Shown here piece by piece: positions 34,416-42,787 of a stretch of 64,000 nucleotides of DNA. The stretch covers positions 310,001 through 374,000 of the forward strand of contig NZ_JAUGQQ010000001.1 of NCBI RefSeq assembly GCF_030410135.1, written 5' to 3'. Position numbers and translations under genes: made by a program. Source of the stretch: Aequorivita aurantiaca. GTDB taxonomy: Bacteria > Bacteroidota > Bacteroidia > Flavobacteriales > Flavobacteriaceae. The stretch's first letter is position 1. Every line of letters starts with the position of its first letter. Below the pieces are notes generated by a model that was not told the origin of the DNA, searched no databases, and was given only the letters and a program-made list of their open reading frames with translations.

Positions 34416-36623
34416 ATGCCAAGAAACAAACAAAAAAAGAAAAACAATAAAATTGAAAATCTTTCCCAAACCATACTGAATATTCTTCGGAAAGATCATT
34501 CGCAAACATTTACCTATAAACAAATTGCCGCCAAATTGCAACTGGACGACCCCAGCAGCAGAAACCAAATAGTAAAAAAACTAAAGGATCTGCAAGGAAA
34601 AGGCACAATTCAGGAAATAGAACTCGGAAAATATATCCTTACTCCTTCACAAAATTATTACACCGGAAAGGTTGATATTGCCGGTCGTGGGCAGGGTTAT
34701 ATAATTGTGGAGGATTTAGAGGAAGATATTTATGTGAATAGCAAAAACTTGAACAAGGCCTTGAATGGCGATATTGTTGAAGTGTACGTCTTCAAACGTA
34801 AAAAGGGCGGGAAAACAGAAGGCGAGGTTACAAAAATTTTGGAGCGAAAACGCACCGAGTTCGTAGGTACCATTCAAGTTCAGGAAAATTTTGCATTTGT
34901 GGACGTTAGCGATTATAAAATGTACACCGATATTTTTGTTCCAAAGAATAAAATTAACGGTGCAAAAAACGGCGAAAAAGTTTTGGTGGCAATGGAAGAT
35001 TGGCCCGAGAAGGCAGACTCCCCCTTGGGCAATGTGCTTAAAGTGCTGGGAATGCCGGGGGAACATAATACCGAAATACATTCAATTTTGGCGCAATATG
35101 GACTGCCCTATGAATTTCCAAAAGAAGTGGAGGATTATGCCAACAAACTCGATACCTCAATTAAGGCATCAGAAATTAAAAAACGTCGCGATATGCGACA
35201 GGCGCTTACCTTTACCATAGATCCCAAGGACGCAAAGGATTTTGATGACGCCTTATCCTTTGAAAAAATGGAAAATGGCAATTATGAAATCGGGATCCAT
35301 ATTGCAGATGTTTCGCATTATGTAACTCCCGGAAATGAGTTGGACGATGAGGCTTATGAACGTGCAACTTCTGTTTATTTGGTGGATCGCGTGGTACCAA
35401 TGCTTCCTGAAATTCTTTCCAACAATGCCTGTTCCCTTCGTCCAAATGAAGAAAAATATACTTTTTCAGCAGTTTTTGAAATTACACCAAAAGCAGAAAT
35501 AAAAAAGCAATGGTTTGGCCGTACCGTTACTTACAGTGACGCCCGTTTTTCTTATGAAGAGGCACAACATATAATAGAAAATCCAAAAGAAGAAATTCAT
35601 ATTATTCCCGCAAATATTTCAATAAAGGATGAATCATACCCCGTTAAAAATGAAATAGCCGCAGCCATTCTTGAAATGGATCGCTTGGCAAAAGTGCTTC
35701 GAAACAATCGGATGAGGGCTGGAGCCATATCCTTTGATAAGGTGGAGGTAAAATTTATTTTGGATGAGCAAAATAATCCGGAAGGAGTCTATTTTAAGGA
35801 AAGCAAGGATGCCAATAAATTGATAGAGGAATTTATGCTCCTCGCAAACAGAAGTGTGGCGGAGTTTATTGGAAAACAACAGCCAAAAAAAACCTTTGTG
35901 TACCGCGTGCATGATGAACCGGATGATGAAAAAATTGCCGCACTCGAGAATATCATTAAACGTTTCGGATATAAATTGAACACAAAGGACAAACATTCCA
36001 CTGCCACATCAATGAACAAGCTTTTAAAGGATGTGCAAGGAAAAAAGGAGCAAAATTTAATAGATACCCTCGCCATCCGAAGCATGAGTAAAGCCATGTA
36101 CACCACCCATAACATAGGCCATTATGGGTTGGCCTTTGATTATTATACCCACTTCACCTCGCCCATTCGTCGGTATCCGGATGTGATGGTGCACCGCTTG
36201 TTACAGCATTATTTGGATAACGGCAAATCAGCAAAGGAAGAAGAATACGAAGAAAAATGTGGCCACAGTAGCGACATGGAAAATCTTGCCACTAATGCAG
36301 AGCGGGACAGCATAAAATACATGCAAATTAAGTATATGCAGGATCATAAGGACCAAGACTTTTTGGGCGTTATTTCCGGCGTTACGGAATGGGGAATTTA
36401 TGTTGAAATCATTTCCAATAAATGTGAGGGTATGGTGCGTTTACAAGATCTGACTGATGATCGTTATGATTTTGACCGTGAAGAATATGCGGTTATTGGC
36501 CAACGAACTAAAAATGTATATCAACTTGGTGATGAAGTTTATGTAAAGGTGAAAAATGCCGATTTGGTAAAGAAACACTTAGATTTTACAATGCTCGGCC
36601 ATCGGAAGGATTATAAAAACTAA
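34416..36623 (+). CDS. rnr: Ribonuclease R
   Basis: 3'-to-5' exoribonuclease of the RNase II/R family. An N-terminal helix-turn-helix-like domain (about residues 15-75) and two cold-shock domains precede the RNB core with TIDPKDAKDFDDALSF (the Asp cluster that binds the metal), and an S1 domain lies at the C-terminus (WGIYVEIISNKCEGMV). Length is 735 aa; the basic N-terminus MPRNKQKKKNNK is typical. It is followed by the LysE-type gene on the same strand. Confidence 0.96.
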   Translation: MPRNKQKKKNNKIENLSQTILNILRKDHSQTFTYKQIAAKLQLDDPSSRNQIVKKLKDLQGKGTIQEIELGKYILTPSQNYYTGKVDIAGRGQGYIIVEDLEEDIYVNSKNLNKALNGDIVEVYVFKRKKGGKTEGEVTKILERKRTEFVGTIQVQENFAFVDVSDYKMYTDIFVPKNKINGAKNGEKVLVAMEDWPEKADSPLGNVLKVLGMPGEHNTEIHSILAQYGLPYEFPKEVEDYANKLDTSIKASEIKKRRDMRQALTFTIDPKDAKDFDDALSFEKMENGNYEIGIHIADVSHYVTPGNELDDEAYERATSVYLVDRVVPMLPEILSNNACSLRPNEEKYTFSAVFEITPKAEIKKQWFGRTVTYSDARFSYEEAQHIIENPKEEIHIIPANISIKDESYPVKNEIAAAILEMDRLAKVLRNNRMRAGAISFDKVEVKFILDEQNNPEGVYFKESKDANKLIEEFMLLANRSVAEFIGKQQPKKTFVYRVHDEPDDEKIAALENIIKRFGYKLNTKDKHSTATSMNKLLKDVQGKKEQNLIDTLAIRSMSKAMYTTHNIGHYGLAFDYYTHFTSPIRRYPDVMVHRLLQHYLDNGKSAKEEEYEEKCGHSSDMENLATNAERDSIKYMQIKYMQDHKDQDFLGVISGVTEWGIYVEIISNKCEGMVRLQDLTDDRYDFDREEYAVIGQRTKNVYQLGDEVYVKVKNADLVKKHLDFTMLGHRKDYKN

Positions 36624-36669
36624 GCGCTATTCTGTTTTTGGGTAAAAGTAATTTGTATTTTTACCAACT

Positions 36670-37401
36670 ATGTTTGACGGGTTACTCTACGCTACATTCT
36701 ACGGGTTTCTATTGGCATTCGCCGTCGGCCCTGTTTTTTTCACACTCATAGAAACTGCTATAACAAAAGGTATCCGTGCGGCAATATTTTTTGATTTAGG
36801 CGCCATGTTTGCTGATGTCATCTTTATTCTGATTGCATTTTTCAGCACCAATCGTATCCTCGAAAAGGTAAAGCATGACCCTGGTTTGTTGATTTTTGGA
36901 GGCGCCATTCTTATTGCTTACGGAATCATTTCATATATCCGGACCAACAAATCTATTTTTAAAATTGTCAGGGAACATTATGCGGTGAAAGTGAAAAAGA
37001 ATTTAGGAGGATTATTCTTAAAGGGCTTCCTTTTAAATTTTGTAAACTTTGGAGTCTTGGCGGGATGGATAGGGACATTGATAATGGCAAACGCACTTAC
37101 CACTACAGATAACGGCGTGTTTCTTTTTATAGCTACGGTACTTGCCACTTTCTTTTTAACAGATATTTTGAAAATGGTTCTAGCCAAGAAATTAAAAAAC
37201 AAAATGACCCCCCGATTCATTTTCAAAACAAAAAAATGGGTAAGCATCTTGATTTTGGGTTTTGGAATCTTACTTCTAATACAGGGCATTTTTCCCAAGG
37301 GAGTAGAGGCCGGACTTGAAAAAATTCCGGGCCACCAACCTGAAAAACCCATACCACCGGTTGAGGTACCGCAAGAAAAAAACCTTCAACTGTTACATTG
37401 A
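36670..37401 (+). CDS. LysE-family transporter
   Basis: Six hydrophobic segments (residues 5-220) with the family motif AVGPVFFTLIETAITKG near residue 18-34. LysE/RhtB proteins export amino acids, but the substrate cannot be assigned here. The C-terminal part after residue 225 is Pro-rich (PGHQPEKPIPPVEVPQE). It is downstream of rnr (46 bp). The 3' end of the gene is reused as a terminator for tRNA-Cys on the other strand. Confidence 0.85.
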   Translation: MFDGLLYATFYGFLLAFAVGPVFFTLIETAITKGIRAAIFFDLGAMFADVIFILIAFFSTNRILEKVKHDPGLLIFGGAILIAYGIISYIRTNKSIFKIVREHYAVKVKKNLGGLFLKGFLLNFVNFGVLAGWIGTLIMANALTTTDNGVFLFIATVLATFFLTDILKMVLAKKLKNKMTPRFIFKTKKWVSILILGFGILLLIQGIFPKGVEAGLEKIPGHQPEKPIPPVEVPQEKNLQLLH

Positions 37402-37407
37402 AGGTTT
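37373..37407 (-). terminator. Terminator of tRNA-Cys, overlapping the lysE-type gene end
   Basis: On the minus strand the perfect 10-base stem AAACCTTCAA / TTGAAGGTTT with an 8-base loop is followed by seven T residues (TTTTTTTCTTG). It starts 3 bp beyond the tRNA-Cys 3' end and lies partly inside the last codons of the opposite gene, whose stop is at 37399-37401. Confidence 0.75.
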
Positions 37408-37409
37408 GG

Positions 37410-37480
37410 AGGTATCGAGCGGATTCGAACCGCTGTAGCAGCTTTTGCAGAGCTGAGCCTAGCCACTCGGCCACGATACC
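37410..37480 (-). tRNA. tRNA-Cys (GCA anticodon)
   Basis: A 71-nt cloverleaf: acceptor GGTATCG paired with CGATACC, anticodon loop CTGCAAA (anticodon GCA), T arm GGTTCGAATCC, and discriminator U73, which is the cysteine identity base. CCA is not encoded. It has its own promoter just upstream and a terminator just downstream, so it is an independent unit. Confidence 0.95.
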
Positions 37481-37483
37481 TTA

Positions 37484-37503
37484 TTAGGCTTGCAAATGTA
37501 AAA
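37484..37503 (-). promoter_or_regulatory. tRNA-Cys promoter
   Basis: The minus-strand TACATTTG (37500-37493) is followed after 12 bases by the mature tRNA 5' end at 37480. The 20-base block TTAGGCTTGCAAATGTAAAA is shared with the region upstream of the CAU tRNA at 13833-13852. Confidence 0.7.
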
Positions 37504-37537
37504 AAATTAAACTTAAAATTCCTACTTAAAAAACATT

Positions 37538-37894
37538 TTACCGTTTCTGCTTCATTGTAACACTCACTTCGGCAACATCGCCACCAATTGGAGGGTTCCT
37601 TTTTGCCACGCTAACTTTCACTTCATTTACCATTTCAATTTTTGCAAAAATGGAATTTATAATCCGCTTTGCCACGTGTTCTAAAAGTTTCGCGCGCACC
37701 CCCATTTCTTCCCGAATAATCTGTTGCAATAAAACATAATCTACCGTATTTATTAGTTCATCAGTTTCCGCAGCCTGCTGTAAATCTGCCTTTACCGAAA
37801 GATTTACTATATAATCTGAACCAATTTGTCCTTCCTCAATTAGACAGCCGTGGAATGCGTAAATCCTTATATTTTTCAATCGAATGGTTCCCAT
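37538..37894 (-). CDS. folB: Dihydroneopterin aldolase
   Basis: Folate-pathway enzyme. The opening GTIRLKNIRIYAFHGCLIEEG contains the Tyr/His/Gly start of the family active site, GSDYIVNLSVKADL is the second conserved stretch and Lys near residue 99 in VSVAKRNPP completes the family pattern. Length 118 is normal. It is divergent from glnS across a 116-bp promoter region. No other fol gene is in the window. Confidence 0.93.
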   Translation of the reverse strand: MGTIRLKNIRIYAFHGCLIEEGQIGSDYIVNLSVKADLQQAAETDELINTVDYVLLQQIIREEMGVRAKLLEHVAKRIINSIFAKIEMVNEVKVSVAKRNPPIGGDVAEVSVTMKQKR

Positions 37895-37982
37895 AGAAAG
37901 TTTTTGGTAAAGATAGAAGAAGAACTTCGGTTGGCATTCCTGGAATCCTATTTTTGGCGAACATCCTTTTCAGTTAATTAAT

Positions 37983-37990
37983 TACCTTTG
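37983..37990 (+). promoter_or_regulatory. -7 element of glnS
   Basis: TACCTTTG, 21 bp before the glnS ATG. Confidence 0.55.
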
Positions 37991-38010
37991 TCCTTCTTAA
38001 AAAGAATTAT

Positions 38011-39690
38011 ATGACAAACGAAGCAGCGCCGCTGAATTTTATAGAACATATTATTGAAGATGATCTTTCCAATGGATATAAAACGGATCATTTGTGTTTC
38101 CGTTTTCCACCAGAGCCCAATGGATATTTGCACATTGGCCACGCGTCTTCAATATGCTTGAATTTCGGTTTGGGCGAGCGTTACAATGCTCCTGTAAACC
38201 TTCGTTTTGATGATACCAATCCCGCCAAGGAAGAACAGGAATTTGTAGATGCAATAAAACGTGATATTTCCTGGCTGGGCTACGACTGGGCTTCGGAATG
38301 TTATGCATCCGATTATTTTCAGCAATTGTATGATTGGGCCGTGCAAATGGTTAAGGATTGCAAAGCTTATGTCGATTCCCAAACTTCTGAAGCAATTGCG
38401 GAACAAAAAGGTACGCCAACTACACCCGGCCAACCAAGTCCCTTCAGAGATCGTTCGATTGAGGAAAATCTGGATTTGCTAGAAAAAATGAAAAATGGCG
38501 AAACAAAAGAAGGCGAGCATGTGCTTCGCGCCAAAATAAATATGGCATCGCCAAATATGTTGATGCGCGATCCCGTGATGTATCGCGTGTTGCACAAAAA
38601 CCACCACCGCACGGGCGACGAATGGAAAATATTCCCAATGTATGATTGGGCCCACGGTGAAAGTGATTACATCGAACAAGTTTCGCATTCCTTCTGCACG
38701 CTTGAATTTTTACCCCACAGAGAGCTTTACGATTGGTTCTTGGACCAAGTGTATGATTCTGAAAAATTGCGTCCAAAGCAGCGTGAATTTGCCCGTAGAA
38801 ATTTAAGTCACACTGTGGTTAGCAAACGTAAACTTGCACAATTGGTGAGCAGCGGGGTGGTTACGGGATGGGATGACCCGCGAATGCCTACAATTTCTGG
38901 CCTACGCCGAAGAGGTTATACACCAGAATCCATCAAAAATTTTGCCGATAGTATTGGGGTGGGAAAGCGTGAAAACTTAATTGATGTTTCCCATTTGGAA
39001 TTTAACGTGCGGGAAGATCTAAACAAAAAGGCACCACGAATAATGGTTGTATTGGATCCTGTAAAGTTAATAATTGATAATTATCCGCATGGGCAAGCTG
39101 AAATGTTGGAGGCCGAAAATAATCCCGAGGATGAAAATGCCGGAAATCGTGAAATTCCTTTTTCAAAAGAACTCTATATTGAAAGGGAAGATTTTCTTGA
39201 ATCAGCAAACAGTAAATTTTTCCGTTTGACGCTTGGCAAAGAGGTTCGCTTAAAGAATGCTTACATCATTAAAGGTGAAAGTGTAGTGAAAGATTCTGAA
39301 GGAAATATTACGGAAATTCATTGCACCTATGATCCTGAAAGTAAAAGCGGAAGCGGCACCGAAGCTTCTTTACGAAAAGTTAAGGGAACGCTTCATTGGG
39401 TTTCTGCGCAGCACGCGCTTCCTGTAGAGGTGCGTCTTTACGACCGCTTGTTTACCGAGGCATCGCCAGATACTAACAAGGAGAAGGATTTTATGGAGTT
39501 CATTAATCCCAATTCTTTGGAAGTAATTACTGGATATGCGGAACCGAGCATAAAAAGCACAAAAGTAGAGGACAAATTCCAGTTTCAACGATTGGGTTAT
39601 TTCGTGGTGGATAGGGATTCAACTTCTGAGAAAATTGTTTTTAATAGAACCGTGCCTCTGCGCGACTCCTGGGCCAAGGTGAGTGAATAA
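38011..39690 (+). CDS. glnS: Glutaminyl-tRNA synthetase
   Basis: Class I aminoacyl-tRNA synthetase charging tRNA-Gln. Signature HIGHASS (residues 46-52), the ATP site RFDDTNP near residue 72-78, and the KMSKS-equivalent VVSKRKLAQL near residue 270. The two C-terminal beta-barrels for anticodon binding span about residues 345-559. Presence of GlnRS implies direct charging rather than the amidotransferase route for Gln. Length is 559 aa. It is divergent from folB with its own promoter. Confidence 0.97.
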   Translation: MTNEAAPLNFIEHIIEDDLSNGYKTDHLCFRFPPEPNGYLHIGHASSICLNFGLGERYNAPVNLRFDDTNPAKEEQEFVDAIKRDISWLGYDWASECYASDYFQQLYDWAVQMVKDCKAYVDSQTSEAIAEQKGTPTTPGQPSPFRDRSIEENLDLLEKMKNGETKEGEHVLRAKINMASPNMLMRDPVMYRVLHKNHHRTGDEWKIFPMYDWAHGESDYIEQVSHSFCTLEFLPHRELYDWFLDQVYDSEKLRPKQREFARRNLSHTVVSKRKLAQLVSSGVVTGWDDPRMPTISGLRRRGYTPESIKNFADSIGVGKRENLIDVSHLEFNVREDLNKKAPRIMVVLDPVKLIIDNYPHGQAEMLEAENNPEDENAGNREIPFSKELYIEREDFLESANSKFFRLTLGKEVRLKNAYIIKGESVVKDSEGNITEIHCTYDPESKSGSGTEASLRKVKGTLHWVSAQHALPVEVRLYDRLFTEASPDTNKEKDFMEFINPNSLEVITGYAEPSIKSTKVEDKFQFQRLGYFVVDRDSTSEKIVFNRTVPLRDSWAKVSE

Positions 39691-39821
39691 TTAACAGTAT
39701 TTATTTCAAAAGGATGAATTTTTATGAAATTTTAGTAACTAATTTTTCCTTTTAAGAGAAATTTAAGTATTGAAATTTAACTATTAACCGGTTGTTAACA
39801 GCAAATGGAAAGACCCCTACC

Positions 39822-39829
39822 TACCTTTG
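39822..39829 (+). promoter_or_regulatory. -7 element of the YtxH/holin-like/DUF6327-like cassette
   Basis: TACCTTTG, 29 bp before the ATG at 39859. Confidence 0.55.
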
Positions 39830-39858
39830 AAATTATTAACTAATAAAACTCAAAGAAA

Positions 39859-40260
39859 ATGGCATCAAATACAGGTCAAACATTATTTGCATTATTAACC
39901 GGAGCCGCCATCGGAGCGGGCTTGGGAATTCTTTATGCACCGGACAAAGGTTCGAAAACAAGAGAAAAACTTAGCAAAGATGCTAAGAATGCCCAAAGAA
40001 ATTTAAGCAAACAGATTCAAGAAACCACCAGTTCGCTAAGTGAAAAAGCGCAGCAGGCACGTTTCAGCTTTGAACAAAAATTGAACGAGACACTTTCTTC
40101 CGCAAGTTATAAGGCCGATGATATTCTTCTGGCAATGGAAGATAAATTGGAGGCACTTCGGAAGCAGAATGCGAAACTTCAAATTGATAATGCTTTGGAT
40201 AAAACCAATGCTACTGTCGAAAATGCTAAAACTACTGTTGCCAAAAAAGTAACATCCTAA
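39859..40260 (+). CDS. YtxH-domain protein
   Basis: A 133-residue protein with an N-terminal membrane segment (residues 9-28: LFALLTGAAIGAGLGILY, followed by APDKGSKTREKL, the YtxH signature) and a long, charged amphipathic helix behind it (about 30-130, KLSKDAKNAQRNLSKQIQE, and VENAKTTVAKKV). YtxH proteins of Bacillus are general-stress proteins of unknown mechanism. It is the first of three genes with four to six base spacings. Confidence 0.85.
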   Translation: MASNTGQTLFALLTGAAIGAGLGILYAPDKGSKTREKLSKDAKNAQRNLSKQIQETTSSLSEKAQQARFSFEQKLNETLSSASYKADDILLAMEDKLEALRKQNAKLQIDNALDKTNATVENAKTTVAKKVTS

Positions 40261-40263
40261 AAT

Positions 40264-40704
40264 ATGGCATTTAAAGCGCTAACAGACAGCCTTCATAAGG
40301 TAACCGACAGGATTGAGGATTACGGCTTAAGTATGGCGGAGTATTACAAGCTCCGCCTTTTTAAGTCCGCAATGAAAGGTGCTGTTTCCCTTGTAAAACT
40401 ATTGGTTTACGGAAGTCTTTTTCTGTTCGTTCTGCTATTTCTTTCTTTTGGAGCCGCCTATTGGTTAGGAACTTTCTTTGAACACAGCTTCGTTGGATTT
40501 TTCCTGATCGGTGCATTTTATGGTATAATCCTCATATTTATGTTTGTCTTCGGAAGAAAAATATTGGAGCGTAAGATGCTTTACAAGTTCTCGGGATTGC
40601 TTTATGATGAAGATGATTTGGACCCCAAAGTTATGGCCGAGGAGGAATTGAAAGAATATGAAGAAACGCTGGAAGAGGAAGCTCTTCGGAAGGCAGAAAT
40701 GTGA
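40264..40704 (+). CDS. Phage-holin-superfamily-like (PspC-neighbour type) membrane protein
   Basis: A 146-residue protein with two membrane segments (about residues 44-68 and 77-99) and an acidic C-terminal tail (EDDLDPKVMAEEELKEYEETLEEE). The LRLFKSAMKGAVSLVKLLVYGS entry is typical of the phage-holin III-like group found in non-phage, envelope-stress gene sets. It is three bp after the YtxH gene and overlaps the next coding start region. No phage genes are near, so lysis is not the role. Confidence 0.7.
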   Translation: MAFKALTDSLHKVTDRIEDYGLSMAEYYKLRLFKSAMKGAVSLVKLLVYGSLFLFVLLFLSFGAAYWLGTFFEHSFVGFFLIGAFYGIILIFMFVFGRKILERKMLYKFSGLLYDEDDLDPKVMAEEELKEYEETLEEEALRKAEM

Positions 40705-40706
40705 AA

Positions 40707-40976
40707 ATGGCATATATGAAGCGATATACTACTTTTGAAGAAATCGATAGAGATTTAAAATACCTTCGTCTAAAATCACAAATTGATTTGGAAGAAGTAA
40801 AATTGGGTCTCAACGCAGGCAGGGAAACTATTCGTGATACATTTTCGCCTATAAATTTAGTGGCGAGCACAGTGGGTTCCATACTTAAGAAAGCTTTTGT
40901 TTTGAAAATGGTGGATAAACTTATAGGAATAAAACCAGTGAAAAAGAAAGAATACTCGGATAAAAAGCATTTGTAA
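40707..40976 (+). CDS. Small conserved protein (DUF6327-like)
   Basis: A 90-residue protein: a soluble helical N-terminal part (MKRYTTFEEIDRDLKYLRLK, then DLEEVKLGLNAGRETI), and a hydrophobic segment near residues 50-66. I think it belongs to DUF6327, a small family in this group of bacteria, but from memory and without a search. I start at the ATG at 40707; an ATG at 40716 and a GTG at 40701 are alternatives. It completes the three-gene cassette and is followed by a strong terminator. Confidence 0.6.
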   Translation: MAYMKRYTTFEEIDRDLKYLRLKSQIDLEEVKLGLNAGRETIRDTFSPINLVASTVGSILKKAFVLKMVDKLIGIKPVKKKEYSDKKHL

Positions 40977-41004
40977 AAATGGATAAACCCCGATTAATTG
41001 TATT

Positions 41005-41036
41005 AAAAAAGCCCGCTGAATTTCAGCGGGCTTTTT
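41005..41036. terminator. Bidirectional terminator
   Basis: The stem AGCCCGCTGAA / TTCAGCGGGCT is flanked by A-rich sequence on the left and TTTTT on the right. It ends the cassette on the plus strand and the SPFH gene, whose stop is at 41054, on the minus strand. Confidence 0.85.
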
Positions 41037-41053
41037 ATTGTGGAAAAGAAATT

Positions 41054-42046
41054 TTAATAATTTAGGTCCTCACCTTCCTCGGGGCGTGGGGGCGATTCAC
41101 GGCGTACCCGTTTTTTTGGGACAATACCTTTTTCCTTGTTTTGTTTTTTCATTTGTTCGCCAATCTGGTTACTTGCAACGAAAGAGGCAATCATATTATT
41201 GAGCATATCGCTTCCTGCCTGAGGTGAATTGGGCAGAAGAATTAGGTTAGTATTTGTTTCCTCGCCGATGGATTGTAAGGTATCATAATGCTGTGTTACC
41301 ACAATTAATGCAGAAGCTTCCTGTGAATTAATACCCACATTGTTTAATACATCCACGCTTTCTTCCAGTCCGCGGGCAATTTCCCGGCGCTGGTCTGCTA
41401 TTCCTTGTCCTTGCAAACGCTTGCTTTCCGCCTCGGCGCGCGCTTTGGCAACAATTTTTATTCTTTCTGCTTCAGCTTCGAATTCCGCTGCAACTTTCTC
41501 CCTTTCGGCGGCGTTTATTCGGTTCATCGCTGCTTTCACTTGAATGTCTGGATCAATATCTGTTACCAATGTTTTAATAATGTCATAACCATAGGTGCTC
41601 ATGGCTTCGTTAAGTTCGGCCTTTACCGCTATTGCCACGTCATCCTTTCTTTCAAAAACATCGTCTAATTTCATTTTTGGTACTTCGGCGCGAACTACGT
41701 CAAAAACATAAGATGTAATTTGGTCGTGCGGATTTTCTAATTTGTAAAATGCATCATAAACCTTTTGGTCCAACACTTGAAATTGTACAGAGATTTTTAG
41801 TCGGACAAACACATCATCCTTTGTTTTGGTTTCTACGATTACATCCAATTGTTGAATTTTTAAATTGATCCGGCCGGCAATTCTATCAATCAACGGAATT
41901 TTTAATTGAAGACCTGAATGCCTAATGCTATGAAACTTTCCGAAACGCTCTACAATTGCCGCAGTTTGTTGTTTTACAGTAAAAAATCCAGCCAAGAGTA
42001 TAAAAAATCCAACAATCAGCAGTGGCACAAAAATAAACCCACCCAT
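41054..42046 (-). CDS. SPFH/band 7 protein (QmcA-like)
   Basis: Membrane protein with one N-terminal helix (residues 3-23), then the SPFH domain (about 25-200; TVKQQTAAIVERFGKF and LKIPLIDRI), and a long coiled coil (about 185-270) ending in a basic tail (PKKRVRRESPPRPEEGEDLNY). SPFH proteins form oligomeric membrane microdomain scaffolds, sometimes acting with FtsH-like proteases. No NfeD partner gene is adjacent. It is 330 aa. It is divergent from the outer-membrane barrel gene with 81 bp between starts. Confidence 0.92.
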   Translation of the reverse strand: MGGFIFVPLLIVGFFILLAGFFTVKQQTAAIVERFGKFHSIRHSGLQLKIPLIDRIAGRINLKIQQLDVIVETKTKDDVFVRLKISVQFQVLDQKVYDAFYKLENPHDQITSYVFDVVRAEVPKMKLDDVFERKDDVAIAVKAELNEAMSTYGYDIIKTLVTDIDPDIQVKAAMNRINAAEREKVAAEFEAEAERIKIVAKARAEAESKRLQGQGIADQRREIARGLEESVDVLNNVGINSQEASALIVVTQHYDTLQSIGEETNTNLILLPNSPQAGSDMLNNMIASFVASNQIGEQMKKQNKEKGIVPKKRVRRESPPRPEEGEDLNY

Positions 42047-42127
42047 AATTTTTAATTATTAATGATTAAACGTTGTGGAAGATACAAAAAATTAAACCTA
42101 TTTTCACGCCTTCAAAATCCCCAAATT

Positions 42128-42787
42128 ATGAGTAATAGGCAATTGCTTACCGTTTCTTTTTTGTTTTTTCTATTTCAGCAAACATATGCCCAGCGCAACT
42201 ATGAGGGGTATAATTTTCTTGGGATTCAAGGTGGAATTTCATTCTTTGATATTCAAACGGACGATTTGGTTACCGAACAAAGAGAAGGTTTTATTGCAGG
42301 ATTTACCACTCGTGGCGGTTTTAGGAATAATTTCGATCTGATTTATGGAATAAGTTTTCAAAGTGAATCCGTGGGCGTGGAAGGTAGTGATCCGTTAGGA
42401 ACGGATACTCAAAAAATCGGATATTCCGTTCAAGGAGTGCAGATTAACTTTATGGGTAGTTATAATATTATAATGAAGCATTTAAGTGTTGAACTCGGCC
42501 CCGTTTTCTCAATTAACGGTAAAATGAAACTGGACCGTGAGGAATATGAAGATTATATTTTAGCAGGCTACAACACTTTGACGGCTGCGGAAATTCAAGA
42601 TATTTCCGTTTTCAACGTAAGGCTTGCAGCGGGTTTGACTACGGGATTGGAGCATTTCCGCATTAGTGCACAATACCAATATGGCCTTACCAATATGTTG
42701 GGAAAATTGAATGACCAAGGTTTGGAGAACAATGATTTTAAGGGCAATAGTTCCACCATTATTTTGATGGGGGTGATTTATTTTTAG
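42128..42787 (+). CDS. Outer-membrane beta-barrel protein (OmpW/PorT-like small barrel)
   Basis: Signal peptide (residues 1-22, ending TYAQ), then alternating strands with a late FRISAQYQYGLTNMLG and a final ...TIILMGVIYF, the C-terminal aromatic residue of outer-membrane barrels. Length is 220 aa; eight strands are predicted. A 22-codon in-frame extension upstream is rejected because it would block the signal peptide. The function is unknown; family members of this shape occur widely in the phylum. It converges on gltX. Confidence 0.8.
   Translation: MSNRQLLTVSFLFFLFQQTYAQRNYEGYNFLGIQGGISFFDIQTDDLVTEQREGFIAGFTTRGGFRNNFDLIYGISFQSESVGVEGSDPLGTDTQKIGYSVQGVQINFMGSYNIIMKHLSVELGPVFSINGKMKLDREEYEDYILAGYNTLTAAEIQDISVFNVRLAAGLTTGLEHFRISAQYQYGLTNMLGKLNDQGLENNDFKGNSSTIILMGVIYF

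Noticed and set aside
39785-39803. TTGTTAACA at the ytxH promoter as a DnaA box
   Set aside because: It is a common AT-rich word in this DNA and stands alone.
40264-40704. Phage holin suggesting a prophage
   Set aside because: No other phage gene nearby; neighbours are YtxH and DUF6327-like genes with ordinary promoter and terminator.
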